Positions 9,001-17,784 are shown, numbered from the stretch's first letter. The stretch: DNA of 64,000 nucleotides from Streptomyces marincola (GCF_020410765.1 NZ_CP084541.1:372001-436000); one strand, 5' to 3'. The notes: a model not told the origin generated them from the sequence alone. Numbers and translations are program-made.

Positions 9001-10708
9001 GCTCGGCGGCGCGGGTGGCGGCTTCCCTGGCCGCCTCCCAGGCGGCGACCGCGGTCTGCTCGGCGTCGCTCGCCGCGAGGGCGGCGCGCGCGGGGTCGGA
9101 GTGCCGGGCGCCGTCGCGGCCCGGCGCCGGGGGTTCGAGCCAGCCGGCCCTGACGGCCTGTTCCGTCTCCTGTTCGACTTCGGCGAGCCGCTGCCGCAGG
9201 TGCTCGGCCTCGCTGCGGGCGCGCTGCGCCTCGGTGGCGGCGGCGGTGGCGTCGCGGTGCGCGGTCTCGGCCTCGGTCTGGAGGGCGCCGGCGCGCTCCT
9301 CGTGCGCGGTGGCCGCCGCTTCCCCCTCGTCGGCCGCCGCGTGCAGGGCCCGCACCAGGGCGGCGGCGGCCCGGCCGCGGGCGGCGAGCGCGGGGGCGGC
9401 GTCCCGTTCCGCCTCGCGGATGGCCGCGGCGACGCGGGCGGAGCGGTCGGCGGCGGCGCGGTGCGCGAGCACGGTCTCGGCCGCCTGCCAGGCGGCGTGC
9501 AGGGTGCGGGCGTCGCTCAGCTCGCGGCGCTGCGCCGCCCCGGCCTTCTCGGCGGCGGCGAGGGCGAGCGAGGCGTGCCGGTAGGCCAGCTCGGCCGCGG
9601 TGGCCGAGGCGTGCCGCCTGGCCTCCTCGGCGCGGGCCACACCGGCCGCCGCGTCGGTGACGCGGCCGGCCAGTTCCGCGGCCCGGCCGCGCTCAAGCGC
9701 GCCGCGGGCCGCGAGCCGCTGGGCGAGGGCCCGGGCGCGGTTCCCGGCCGCGGTGTGCACCGCGCGGGCCGACTCCCGCGCGTCGGCGGCCTCCGCGATG
9801 CGGGCCAGCAGGTCGAGCGAGCCGGCGGTGAAGTCCCGTTCCGCGGTCAGTTCGGCGCGGCGGCCCAGCTTGTGCGCGAAGCCGTGCACCAGATCGGCCA
9901 GGCCGTCGGTGTCGCGGGTGTCGGTGACGGCGCGCAGCAGCAGGTCGGTGAAGTCCGCGTCGTTCTTCACGGCGAACAGGCCCGCGGCCTCGCCCTCGTC
10001 GGCGTTCATCTCGCGCTGGTAGCGGAACAGTTCGGGGTCGAGCCCGAGCCTGCCCAGGTGGTCGACCCAGCGTTCGTGCACCTCCTCCCACACCAGGTCG
10101 AGGTTGGGGTACGCCTTGGCCGTCTCGGTGAGGACGTCGCGGAAGCCCTTCATGGTGCGGCGCCTGCCCCTGGCGCCCGAGCTGCCGTCGTCCGCTGCGC
10201 GCGGGCGCAGCGCGGTGGACTCGGCGACGGGCAGGGAGTCCAGGCTCATGCCGGGTCCCGGGCGGAACGAGTACCAGGCCTCGGCGAACTTGCGCGGGTC
10301 CGCCGAGACCTGCCGGCCGCGCCACTCGCTGACCTTGCCGACCACGACGGTCTCGCCGGTGACGGTGTGCTGCCACTCCAGGGCGACGTGTCCGCAGTCG
10401 TCGGCGAGGAGGAACTTGCGCAGCACGCCGGAGCTCGCGCCGCCGAGCGTGTTGCGGTGCCCCGGCAGCATGACGGAGAAGATCAGCTTGAGCAGCACGG
10501 ACTTGCCCCCGCCGTTCTCCAGGAAGAGCACGCCGGCCGGGGCGGGGCGGCGGGGCGGCCCGGTGGGCTCCTCCTCGAAGAAGTCGGCCTGGGCGGGAGC
10601 GGGACTCGGCACCGGGGCGCCGACCCCCCGCAGGTCGAGCACGGTGTCGGCGTAGCGGGCGCCGGCCGGTCCGATGGAGTAGAGGCGGATCCGGGACAGC
10701 TCGTACAT
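6041..10708 (-). CDS. SMC-like coiled-coil ATPase
   Basis: A 1555-residue ATPase of the SMC/MukB/MksB architecture. The Walker A motif is LENGGGKSV near residues 63-71. A head half follows to about residue 300, then a very long Ala/Glu/Arg-rich coiled coil containing a central less-helical segment that looks like a hinge (around SRILGALGDGG to FLVPPNP). The C-terminal head has the ABC signature FSGGQ near 1416-1420 and Walker B LFLDN near 1451-1455. The usual catalytic Glu after the Walker B Asp is Asn here. The ATG at 10708 has a GGAAGA site; longer upstream reading is antisense-like. It is the last gene of a three-gene operon with a winged-helix and a kleisin-like gene. The likely role is DNA loop handling, compaction or plasmid/phage restriction; which one is unknown. 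Confidence 0.85.
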   Translation of the reverse strand: MYELSRIRLYSIGPAGARYADTVLDLRGVGAPVPSPAPAQADFFEEEPTGPPRRPAPAGVLFLENGGGKSVLLKLIFSVMLPGHRNTLGGASSGVLRKFLLADDCGHVALEWQHTVTGETVVVGKVSEWRGRQVSADPRKFAEAWYSFRPGPGMSLDSLPVAESTALRPRAADDGSSGARGRRRTMKGFRDVLTETAKAYPNLDLVWEEVHERWVDHLGRLGLDPELFRYQREMNADEGEAAGLFAVKNDADFTDLLLRAVTDTRDTDGLADLVHGFAHKLGRRAELTAERDFTAGSLDLLARIAEAADARESARAVHTAAGNRARALAQRLAARGALERGRAAELAGRVTDAAAGVARAEEARRHASATAAELAYRHASLALAAAEKAGAAQRRELSDARTLHAAWQAAETVLAHRAAADRSARVAAAIREAERDAAPALAARGRAAAALVRALHAAADEGEAAATAHEERAGALQTEAETAHRDATAAATEAQRARSEAEHLRQRLAEVEQETEQAVRAGWLEPPAPGRDGARHSDPARAALAASDAEQTAVAAWEAAREAATRAAERAREATAEHARAELAAARAADAADAAGAAHAAERRTAAALAAEPRLAALLGLPGPADAHQEGRDRGPTAEDLDRLADTLGEQLDEAVATAERRLFDLRTAAADDSRILGALGDGGLLPPGPDVTATVEFLGEHGVPALPGWRYLAQAVDPADHATVLAARPELVDGVIITDPDSHARARDVLAGAALLPRSAVAVGTAAALLAPTPPPGGRDSGVFLVPPNPAMHDESAADAERHALRERATARDADIRALAARLAEDRTLAARLASWRAGCPAGRLADLAAAAEAATAAADEARRHLAATAAERAAAEETAAEAARVRDERQEAAQRARRSADALAGLAFRLRERDRWQSRLRELAADASEADARAAELLDRARAADEDRRAVQRAADDARRTARALRAERAEVQGAPETSEDSGGAEPAGGRRPSLPALREAYRSASQLYEKVGVGADLRAEQARAEGDESGALAALDRLSNKVRTRAARLLDGQEGADGPSRQAAAARAEALVQLLETRAAAASERLGRLRGEAERLAPADGDAHVDLPDGLVPADADAARELLRTATAELSAHEDALDAARTAHEELVGGHRAAQDAAGAFEETAALLRDLLRDPPPGQAAGEYPEAGPAQDEAEPYPGTPAEARDAATEARRALRSRAADLATAEAAVREAADRLVRHANATRFEQVRTPARQQIRELPAAALPAHAAAWAEAFEPRLRVLTDELEQLERNRGGIVDRLRGLVESSLDTLRSAQRLSRLPEGLGEWSGQEFLRIRFDDPDQATLAERLGEVVDETTRAAVRKNSDLRRDGMSLLLRGVHAALGPRGVTVEILKPDAVLRAERVPVGQMGDVFSGGQLLTAAIALYCTMAALRGNDRGRDRHRHAGTLFLDNPIGRANATYLLELQRAVADALGVQLLYTTGLFDTTALAEFPLVIRLRNDADLRAGLKYISVEEHLRPGLPRQDPEAEPVHGEITATRVFRRPRSASGAQD

Positions 10709-10755
10709 GGTGGTCTTCCGGTGGGCTTCGGCTCGGGATGGCGGGCGGGCGCGGG

Positions 10756-11622
10756 TCAGCGGTGGAAGGGCAGTCCTGCCCCGTCCACGAGGTCGAGGTC
10801 GCTGTCCTCGGTGGGCGGCAGCAGGCTGCCGGCCCCGTCGTCGACGGGCACGACGCCGAGGGCCAGCAGCTCGGTCATGGCACTGCCCGCGGCCATGTCC
10901 CGGACCTGGAGCTGGTAGCGGGCCGTGGTGCGGTAGGTGCCGCCCGCGTCGTCCCCGGTGCGCTGGAGGAAGCCGGAGTCGGCGAGGAACGCGACCGCCT
11001 TGCCGACGATGCCCGTGGTGGAACCGGCGAGCCTGCGGGCGTCCTTGGTCGCCCCGGTGGCGCTGCGGCGGGCGTACACGCGCCACGCGGCTTCGAGGCC
11101 GGGCGCGTCGGACGGCGGGTCGGTGTTGTCGTCCTGCTCGGCGGCGCGCTCGGCCAGGCGGCGGCACGCCTGTCGGACGAACGCCTCGACGCCGTTGACG
11201 GTGATCCGGCCGAGGTAGGCGTCGTCCGCCAGGTCGGCGGGGCGCGGGAAGGCGAGGGCGGCGACGGCGAGGTGGGCCAGGCCGTGCAGGAAGCGGTCGG
11301 CGGGGTCGGCGGTGGCGCGGCGGGCGTACTCGCCCATGCGGACGGCGAAGACCGAGTCCTCGGCGGCGGCCACGGCCATGCCGGCCCTGGGCGACACCTC
11401 AAGGACGACGAGGCCGAGCCCGGTGGCGACGCCGTCGGCGAGCCGGGCGAAGGCGGGCTCCTCCTGGTAGCGGCGCAGGAGTGCGGCGTATTCGGCGTCG
11501 CGGGCCGGCGCGAGCTTGGGCTGGAGGCCGAAGGAGACGAGCCGGGCGGCGTCGGCGGCGTCCGCGGGCGTGGGCGGCCCGGCGGGGCGCGCCTCGTGCT
11601 GGGGGGCTGCGGTGTCGGTCAC
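10756..11622 (-). CDS. MksE/ScpB-like winged-helix partner of the SMC-like ATPase
   Basis: A 288-residue protein with no named motif of its own. It is helical in the first two thirds and carries a winged-helix-like segment near residues 210-250 (GIVGKAVAFLADSGFLQRTG followed by the wing GTYRTTARYQLQVRDM). That size and fold match the KITE-type subunits (ScpB, MukE, MksE) that sit between SMC heads and the kleisin. The GTG start at 11622 overlaps the stop of the upstream kleisin-like gene as GTGA, and the SMC-like gene begins 47 bases after its stop. Assignment rests mainly on operon context plus the fold pattern, so the specific subfamily is uncertain. Confidence 0.65.
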   Translation of the reverse strand: MTDTAAPQHEARPAGPPTPADAADAARLVSFGLQPKLAPARDAEYAALLRRYQEEPAFARLADGVATGLGLVVLEVSPRAGMAVAAAEDSVFAVRMGEYARRATADPADRFLHGLAHLAVAALAFPRPADLADDAYLGRITVNGVEAFVRQACRRLAERAAEQDDNTDPPSDAPGLEAAWRVYARRSATGATKDARRLAGSTTGIVGKAVAFLADSGFLQRTGDDAGGTYRTTARYQLQVRDMAAGSAMTELLALGVVPVDDGAGSLLPPTEDSDLDLVDGAGLPFHR

Positions 11623-13196
11623 GGTGCCTCCTCCTTCGTGGGCTCGGCGGGTGCGGGCGGCTCGGCGGGTGCGGGGGGTGCGGAGAGCCCGGGAGGCTCG
11701 GGGGGCGCGGGGGGCGGCGGTGCGGACGGCGGCCCGAGCAGCGCGGTGCCGACGATCAGGTCGGCGCCGCCGAAGTCGGGGTCGTCGAGCGGCGTTCCGT
11801 CGTCCACCGCGAACAGCAGCCGCCGCTCGCCCTGCCGGTGCGCGGTGCCGACCGGCGGGCTGGCCGCGTGGACCGCGAGCAGGGCGACGAGGTGGGGCAG
11901 GTCCGGGTCGGCGCGCCGGGCCTCCGCGAGGAGTCCCGACAGGCGCCGCGGCGCGTCCTCCGGCAGGTGGAGCAGGCCGAGGGCGGCGCCGAGCTGCTCC
12001 TCGGTGAACCTGCTGTCGTCCGGGGTGGCGACCAGGTCGGGCTCGGGCAGCTCGGCGCCCAGGTGCTCGCGCGGCGGCGGCGGGGTCAGCAGCAGCTCGA
12101 CGAGGTCGGCGAGGCGTACCGCCGCGGGCGGGCGGGGCCCTGTGCCCCGGGCGAAGAAGGCGTCGGTCACGCGGGTGGCCCGCTCAAGCGGCAGCGGCAG
12201 CAGCGGGGCGAGCAGCTGGCCGTACAGGTCGGTGCCGGCCCGGGCGGCCGGCGGCCGGAACGCCTGCCTGTCCTGCTCGGCCCTGAACAGCGGGCCGGCT
12301 TCGAGCAGCCGGGTCTGGAGCTGGGTGTGGCGCCGGATGCAGTCCTTGACGATGTCGACCAGCTCGGCCGCGCGCAGCTTGTGGCCGGTCTCGACGGCCT
12401 CGTCCCTGGCCCTGCGGATGTTGGTGAGGATCGCGTTCTCGTGGCGGTAGCGGTCGCCGATGTGGTCGAGCGCCTCGGCGATCATGTCGGGGACCGTGCG
12501 CAGCCAGTCGACGGCCCGTACGTCGCGCCGGGTGGCCTCCAGCGTGCGGCGCAGCGTCTCGGCGTACTGGACGGTGCGGTACCTGGCCTGCTCGGCGGCG
12601 AGTTGGGCGTCGGCGAGCCGGCCGCGGCTGATCAGGACCTCCAGCTTCACCTCGGCGGCGATCTGGGCGCTGGTGACGTCGGTGTCGAGCGCGCCGACGA
12701 GCACGTTGACCGCCTCGTCGGTGGTGCGCAGGTAGACGCCGCCGCCCGGTCCCGGCACCTCCTCGATGAGCTTGAAGTCGTAGTCCCTGCGGACGTAGGC
12801 GCCGTCGGGGCCGAAGGTGCCGTAGACGGCGCGGAACCCGCGGTCGACGCTGCCGACGTTGATGAGGTTGTCCAAGACCCAGCGGGCCACGCGCTCGTGC
12901 TCGGCGGCGGGGCGGCGGGGTGCCTGCGCCGCGACGCGGGGCAGCAGCCGGGTCACGATCTCCTCGTGGTCGGCCCCGGTGTCGAAGTCCATGCTGAGGG
13001 TGACCAGGTCGATCGCGGCCAGCGCGACCTCGGCCATCGCGTAGGTGCCGTACTCGCCCGCGAGGTTGGCCTTGCGGGCGTCGAGGTCGTGCAGGGGGGC
13101 GGTGCAGGCGAGGGCGCGGAGCCTGCGGGCGAGCCCCTCGTCCGCCGCGGGTCCCGGAGCGGGCCGCGGGCCTGGGGCCTGGGCGGATACGGTCAC
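11619..13196 (-). CDS. kleisin-like (MksF/JetA-type) subunit
   Basis: First gene of the SMC-like operon, 525 residues from GTG 13196, chosen because AAGG lies seven bases upstream; a GTG at 13202 is an alternative. The protein is mostly helical, with a long middle section of heptad-like helices (LEATRRDVRAVDWLRTVPDM, DEAVETGHKLRAAELVDIVK) and a conserved-looking C-terminal helical part before a Pro/Ala-rich tail that ends EPTKEEAP. Size, order and helical content match MukF/MksF/JetA kleisins. I do not see a catalytic motif. The 4-base overlap with the next gene implies coupled translation and a fixed subunit ratio. Kleisin identity is an inference from context. Confidence 0.6.
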   Translation of the reverse strand: MTVSAQAPGPRPAPGPAADEGLARRLRALACTAPLHDLDARKANLAGEYGTYAMAEVALAAIDLVTLSMDFDTGADHEEIVTRLLPRVAAQAPRRPAAEHERVARWVLDNLINVGSVDRGFRAVYGTFGPDGAYVRRDYDFKLIEEVPGPGGGVYLRTTDEAVNVLVGALDTDVTSAQIAAEVKLEVLISRGRLADAQLAAEQARYRTVQYAETLRRTLEATRRDVRAVDWLRTVPDMIAEALDHIGDRYRHENAILTNIRRARDEAVETGHKLRAAELVDIVKDCIRRHTQLQTRLLEAGPLFRAEQDRQAFRPPAARAGTDLYGQLLAPLLPLPLERATRVTDAFFARGTGPRPPAAVRLADLVELLLTPPPPREHLGAELPEPDLVATPDDSRFTEEQLGAALGLLHLPEDAPRRLSGLLAEARRADPDLPHLVALLAVHAASPPVGTAHRQGERRLLFAVDDGTPLDDPDFGGADLIVGTALLGPPSAPPPPAPPEPPGLSAPPAPAEPPAPAEPTKEEAP

Positions 13197-13240
13197 GGGC
13201 ACACCTTAGGCGCTGCCACCGACATCGCCGTTCCCGCACC

Positions 13241-15844
13241 TCAACCGCGTTCGAGCAACTGTTCGGTCCAGATGGTCTTGCCGTCCGGTGTGTACCTGCT
13301 GCCCCAGCGGTGGGCGAGTTGCGCGACGAGGAACAGGCCCCGTCCGCCCTCGTCGGTCGGGCGGGCCCGCCGCAGGTGCGGCTGGGTCTCGCTGGGATCG
13401 GACACCTCGCAGATGAGCGTCTCGTCGCGGATGAGCCGGAGGCCGACCGGGCCTCCCGCGTAGCGGATGGCGTTGGTGATCAGTTCGCTGACGATCAGTT
13501 CGGTGGGGAAGGCGTTGCCGGTCAGGTCCCAGTCCTTGAGCTGGGAGAGGACGGCGTCGCGCGCCTCGGCCACGACGGTGGGCTCGGCCTGGAACTCCCA
13601 GTCGGCGGTGGCGCCTTCCGGCAGCGACCTGACGCGGGCGACGAGGAGCGCCACGTCGTTGGCCGGGGAGCGGCCGGGCAGCAGCGCGTCGAGCACGGCC
13701 CGGCCGACGGCATCGGGCGAGTCGCCGTCCGCGGCGCCCGCGGCGGCGCGTTCCCGCAGGACGCCGAGGCGCCGTGCGCGGGCGCGGTCGGTCCCGGCGT
13801 CCGTGCCGTCCGACCCGTCCGCGCGGTCCTCCGGGCCGTCCTCGCCGCGCTTCCCGTCCTTGCCGCCGTCCGCCGGCCCGTCGGCCGTTTCGCGGGGCCT
13901 GCCGTCCCCGGACTCCTGGCCCTGCCCGTCCCCCGGTTCGAGTGCCGCGTCCGGCAGGCCCTCGCGGGCCGCGCGCGCGACGAGTTCGTCGCTGAAGAAG
14001 AGCAGCAGCGAGCCCGGATCGAGCCTGACCCGGACGGTCTCGAACGGACTGCCGCCGACGCCGAGCGCCGGCCCCGGTTTGAGGGGCAGTTCCTCGGCCG
14101 GGGCGCCGGGGCGGGCGACGACCGGGGGGACGCGCCCGGCGCCGGCCATGCTGCACAGCCCGGTGACCGGGTCGTAGACGCAGTACAGGCACGTGGCGCC
14201 GACGGCGCCGCCGGGGCTGTCGTCGGGTCCTGGACCGACGTCGGCGAGGCGGATGGCGAGGTCGTCCAGGCGGGTCAGCAGTTCGTCGGGGGCGAGGTCG
14301 AGATCGGCGAGCGTCTGCACGGCGGTCCGCAGCCGGCCCATGGTCGCGGTGGCGTTCAGGCCGTGTCCCGCCACGTCGCCGATGACGAACGCCACCCGCG
14401 CCGAGGACAGGGGGATCACGTCGTACCAGCCGCCGCCGATACCGGCCGCGGTGTTCGCGGGCACGTAGCTGCCGGCCGTCTCCGCGGCGCTGACCTCGAA
14501 CACGGGCCTGGGCAGCAGGCTGCGCTGAAGCGTCTCCAGCGTGCGGTGCTCGCGGGTGTAGCGGCGGGCGTTGTCGATGCCGAGCGCGGCGCGGGAGCCG
14601 ATCTCCTCGACGAGTTCGGTGTCCGGGCCCGTGAAGGGCGGGCGCGCCGCGGCCCGCCACAGCGACAGGGAGCCGAGGATCTGGCCGCGGGCCCGCAGCG
14701 GGACGGTCAGCCGGGAACCGGCCCGCGTGGGCAGCAGGGCGGTCGCGGTGCCCGCGATGTCGTTCAGGGAGCTGGGCCTGAGCGCCGACACCTCGGCGTC
14801 GCGCAGGATCGCGCCGACCGGCCGCCGCACCTCGCCCAAACTGTCGAGGCGGAACGCGGCGCCGCGCCGGTACGTGTCGTCCGGCCAGGGCTCGCCGTCG
14901 ACCGTCGTGGCCGCGACCCGCAGCACCGGCACGCCGAGCAGGCGGGTGCCCGGCTCGCCTCCCGAGAGCACGGAGGCGAACAGGTCGACGGCGGCGAGGT
15001 CGGCGAACTCGGGCACCAGCACGCCGGCCAGTTCCTCGGCGTTGCTCTCGACGTCGAGCGAGGGCCCGATGCGTTCCGCGGCGGTGTGCAGCAGAGCCAT
15101 CCTGCGGCGGGCCAGGTGCTGCTCGGTGATGTCGGTGAAGACGCTGAGGACCCCGAGCAGGCGGTCGCCTGAGTCCTGGAGCTGGGACGCGGAGACCGCG
15201 AGGAAACGCTCCTGGTCCGGTGCGGCGCTCACGCGGGCCGAGTGCTCCCAGTAGTCGAGGGGTTCGCCGGTGGCCGCGACGCGGCTCAGCCGGTCGAGCA
15301 GGGCGCCGGCGTCCTCGGGGACCAGGACGTCGGACACGGCGGCCGGCAGTGTGAACGTGGCGGGCACCGCGCCGCCGCGCACCGGAATGGACGGGTCGGC
15401 GGTCACCCGGCTCATCCGCAGGTCGCGGTCGTGGATGGCCAGGCCGACGCGGTTCTGCGCGAACAGCGCGCACAGCAGCGCGCGGTCCTCCTCCGCGCGC
15501 CGAGCGGCGTCGCGGTCGGTGAGCGTGACGAGCTGCCCCGCGTCACCGGGTGCCAGCGGTTGCACGTCGAGCCGGACGGCCACGGTGCCGCCGTCGGCTC
15601 GGCGCAGCGCCCGGTCGCCGCTGCCCGCGGCTTCGGCCGCCGCCAGCTCGTCGAGGTCGGGCCAGTCGCCCGGGCCGGTGAGCAGGTCGGCCAGCCGGGT
15701 GCCGCGCAGTTCGGCCGCGGTGCGGCCGGTGAGCCGGGCCACCGCCTCGGTACTCGCCAGCACCTCGCCGCGCGGGCCGAGCAGCACGACGGCCGCCGGC
15801 CCTGGCGGGGCGCCGGGATCGCCGGGGTGCGGGGTCGCGCTCAC
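13241..15844 (-). CDS. PAS-PAS-GAF-SpoIIE phosphatase-HATPase signalling protein
   Basis: An 867-residue cytosolic regulator of the RsbU/RsbW kind. GTG 15844 has a strong GAGGGAGGA site. Domains in order: two PAS domains (about 15-110 and 125-240), a GAF domain (about 255-420), a PP2C SpoIIE phosphatase (about 430-650, with GGGWYDVIPL and FVIGDVAGHGLNATATMGRLR metal-binding motifs), a charged low-complexity linker rich in Asp, Gly and Lys, and an RsbW-type HATPase (about 735-860, with ELIVSELITNAIRYAGG and GRGLFLVAQLAHRWG). Such proteins dephosphorylate anti-sigma antagonists and may also act as the anti-sigma kinase. No partner anti-sigma gene is adjacent. It diverges from the cNMP-fold gene. 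Confidence 0.9.
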   Translation of the reverse strand: MSATPHPGDPGAPPGPAAVVLLGPRGEVLASTEAVARLTGRTAAELRGTRLADLLTGPGDWPDLDELAAAEAAGSGDRALRRADGGTVAVRLDVQPLAPGDAGQLVTLTDRDAARRAEEDRALLCALFAQNRVGLAIHDRDLRMSRVTADPSIPVRGGAVPATFTLPAAVSDVLVPEDAGALLDRLSRVAATGEPLDYWEHSARVSAAPDQERFLAVSASQLQDSGDRLLGVLSVFTDITEQHLARRRMALLHTAAERIGPSLDVESNAEELAGVLVPEFADLAAVDLFASVLSGGEPGTRLLGVPVLRVAATTVDGEPWPDDTYRRGAAFRLDSLGEVRRPVGAILRDAEVSALRPSSLNDIAGTATALLPTRAGSRLTVPLRARGQILGSLSLWRAAARPPFTGPDTELVEEIGSRAALGIDNARRYTREHRTLETLQRSLLPRPVFEVSAAETAGSYVPANTAAGIGGGWYDVIPLSSARVAFVIGDVAGHGLNATATMGRLRTAVQTLADLDLAPDELLTRLDDLAIRLADVGPGPDDSPGGAVGATCLYCVYDPVTGLCSMAGAGRVPPVVARPGAPAEELPLKPGPALGVGGSPFETVRVRLDPGSLLLFFSDELVARAAREGLPDAALEPGDGQGQESGDGRPRETADGPADGGKDGKRGEDGPEDRADGSDGTDAGTDRARARRLGVLRERAAAGAADGDSPDAVGRAVLDALLPGRSPANDVALLVARVRSLPEGATADWEFQAEPTVVAEARDAVLSQLKDWDLTGNAFPTELIVSELITNAIRYAGGPVGLRLIRDETLICEVSDPSETQPHLRRARPTDEGGRGLFLVAQLAHRWGSRYTPDGKTIWTEQLLERG

Positions 15845-16122
15845 GTTCCTCCCTCGGGCCTGTCCTTCGCAGCCCTCCCTCCCCTCACTGTCGCGGACCT
15901 CGGTCGCCGGGGCGACTCCAGACGGCCGCCGGGATGCGCGACTGGGCCGTTCGGAGTCCAATGGAGTGAGGGCCCGCCCTCGACGGGAACGTCCGGCGCG
16001 CGACGGCCGGCATCCGCCGCGGCCGTCAGGCCGTGCGCGGCGCCACCCGCCGTCCGCCACCGGGACGTCCCGGCCGGGGCACGGCCCGACGGGGAACGCC
16101 CCGGCCGGGAGGAGGCTCGGCG

Positions 16123-16575
16123 ATGACAGCACCACGACGCCTGCTGCACGCACTGCCGGAGGACGGTCGCGACCGGCTGCTCGGCCTCGCGCGCGAGGTG
16201 TCCTTCGCGCAGGGGGAACGCGTCTTCGAGGAACGCGGGCTCGCCGACCGGTTCTGGGTGATCCGCTCCGGCACGGTGACGCTCGACCTGTGGCTCTCCG
16301 GGCCGCGGCCGACGGCCGTGGCCTCGCTCGACACCGGCGCGCTGCTCGGCTGGTCCTGGCTGTTCCCGCCGTTCGAGTGGGACTTCGGCGCGGAGGCGCT
16401 GAGCCCGGTGCGGGCGTACGAGTTCGACGGGGCGCAGGTGCAGGCGCTCTGCGACGAGGACCCGGCGTTCGGGTACGCGCTGCTGCGGGCGATCAGCGAG
16501 GTCCTGGCCCACCGGGTGCGGGAGGCGCGCACCCGGCTGCTCGACCTCTACGCGCCGCACGCGGGCGGGCGGTGA
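16123..16575 (+). CDS. stand-alone cyclic-nucleotide-binding-fold protein
   Basis: A 150-residue protein consisting of one cNMP-binding beta-barrel. FAQGERVFEERGLADRFWVIRSGTVTLDLW is the typical barrel start, and DTGALLGWSWLFPPFEWDFGAEAL occupies the phosphate-binding cassette position. That cassette lacks the canonical GE-x-A-L and Arg, so cAMP binding is doubtful. It has no DNA-binding helix-turn-helix, unlike Crp. ATG 16123 is preceded by GGGAGGAGG. It is divergent from the SpoIIE-type phosphatase gene across about 280 bases and may be functionally tied to it, but that is inference. Confidence 0.8.
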   Translation: MTAPRRLLHALPEDGRDRLLGLAREVSFAQGERVFEERGLADRFWVIRSGTVTLDLWLSGPRPTAVASLDTGALLGWSWLFPPFEWDFGAEALSPVRAYEFDGAQVQALCDEDPAFGYALLRAISEVLAHRVREARTRLLDLYAPHAGGR

Positions 16576-16614
16576 GCCGACCCGCGGGCGGCTGGCGGTA
16601 GCGCGCGGGCGCGG

Positions 16615-17784
16615 TCACCCGGCGGCCACCGCCCTCGCGTCGAGCAGGGCCGCGTAGTGGCCGAGCAGCTGGTCGCCGACGGCTTCCCAGGTGCGTCCCG
16701 CCACGGCCGCGAGGCCGCCGCCCGCCAGCCGGGCGCGCAGCGCGGCGTCGTCCCGCAGGACCGCGACGGCCTCGCGCAGCGCCTCGGGGTCGCGGGGCGG
16801 GACGAGCAGTCCGGTGCGGCCGTGCTCGACGAGGTCGAGTGGGCCGCCGGCCGCCGGGGCGACCACGGCGACGCCGCTGGCCTGCGCCTCCTGCACGGTC
16901 TGGCAGAACGTCTCGAACGGGCCCGTGTGGACGAACACGTCCAGGGCGGCGTAGAGGCGGGCCAGGTCGTCCCCGGTGCGCCGGCCGAGGAACCGCGCCC
17001 GGGGCAGCGCGGCCCGCAGCGCCCGCTCGCTCGGGCCGTCGCCGACGACCACGACCCGGACCCCGGGCAGGGCGGCGGCCCTGGCCAGGAGGTCGACGTG
17101 CTTCTCCGGGGCGAGCCTTCCGATGTAGCCGACCAGCAGTTCGCCGTCGGACGCCAGTTCGCGGCGCACCGCGGGGTCGCGCCGGTCCGGGTGGAAGCGC
17201 GCGGAGTCGACGCCGCGCGCCCAGAGGCGTACGCGGGGCACGTTGTGGGCCCGCAGGGCGTGCAGGGACGCGCTCGACGGCGCGAGTGTCAGATCGGCGG
17301 CGGCGTGCACGGCGCGAATCCGGCGCCAGGCCGCGAGTTCACCCGCCCCCAGGTAGGTGCGGGCGTACCCGGCCAGATCCGTCTGGTACACGGCGACGGC
17401 CGGGATGCCGAACCGCGCGGCCAGGGCGACACCGCGCGCGCCCAGGACGAAGGGGCTGGCCAGATGGATGATGTCGGGCCGGTGGGCGGCCACGGCCGCG
17501 GCCGGCCTGCGGCTGGGGAGCGCCACGCGGAACTGGGGGTAGCCGGGCAGCGGGAGGGAGGGGACGCGCACGACGGGAGCGGGTCCTTCGTGCGGGACGC
17601 GAACGCCGGGCGCGGGGGCCGGGGCGATCACCAGGGGCCGGTGGCCGCGCCGCACGAGGTGCCGTGCGGTCTGGAGTGCGCAGTGGGCCACGCCGTTGAC
17701 GTCGGGCGGGTAGGACTCGGTGACGAGGGCGACGCGCAGCGGGGCGGAACGCGTCGGCGGGACGGGCATCGGGGACGTGCGCAT
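16615..17784 (-). CDS. GT4-family glycosyltransferase
   Basis: A 389-residue GT-B fold glycosyltransferase. The N-terminal half begins RVALVTESYPPDVNGVAHCA, typical of PimB/MgtA-like enzymes acting on lipid or sugar acceptors. The C-terminal half holds VGYIGRLAPEKHVDLLARA, then the nucleotide-sugar-binding EAQASGVAVVAPAAGGPLDLV. It likely transfers mannose or glucose from a nucleotide sugar at the inner face of the membrane. The start chosen is ATG 17784, with ATG 17769 the alternative; neither has a strong ribosome site. Its neighbours give no hint of the acceptor. It is convergent with the cNMP-fold gene. Confidence 0.88.
   Translation of the reverse strand: MRTSPMPVPPTRSAPLRVALVTESYPPDVNGVAHCALQTARHLVRRGHRPLVIAPAPAPGVRVPHEGPAPVVRVPSLPLPGYPQFRVALPSRRPAAAVAAHRPDIIHLASPFVLGARGVALAARFGIPAVAVYQTDLAGYARTYLGAGELAAWRRIRAVHAAADLTLAPSSASLHALRAHNVPRVRLWARGVDSARFHPDRRDPAVRRELASDGELLVGYIGRLAPEKHVDLLARAAALPGVRVVVVGDGPSERALRAALPRARFLGRRTGDDLARLYAALDVFVHTGPFETFCQTVQEAQASGVAVVAPAAGGPLDLVEHGRTGLLVPPRDPEALREAVAVLRDDAALRARLAGGGLAAVAGRTWEAVGDQLLGHYAALLDARAVAAG

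Noticed and set aside
6041..13196. Assignment of the SMC-like operon as a complete Wadjet system
   Set aside because: No JetD TOPRIM nuclease gene is present, and motif forms differ from the Wadjet ATPases I can recall.
16123..16575. Crp-type transcription factor
   Set aside because: Only the cNMP-fold domain is present; there is no helix-turn-helix.
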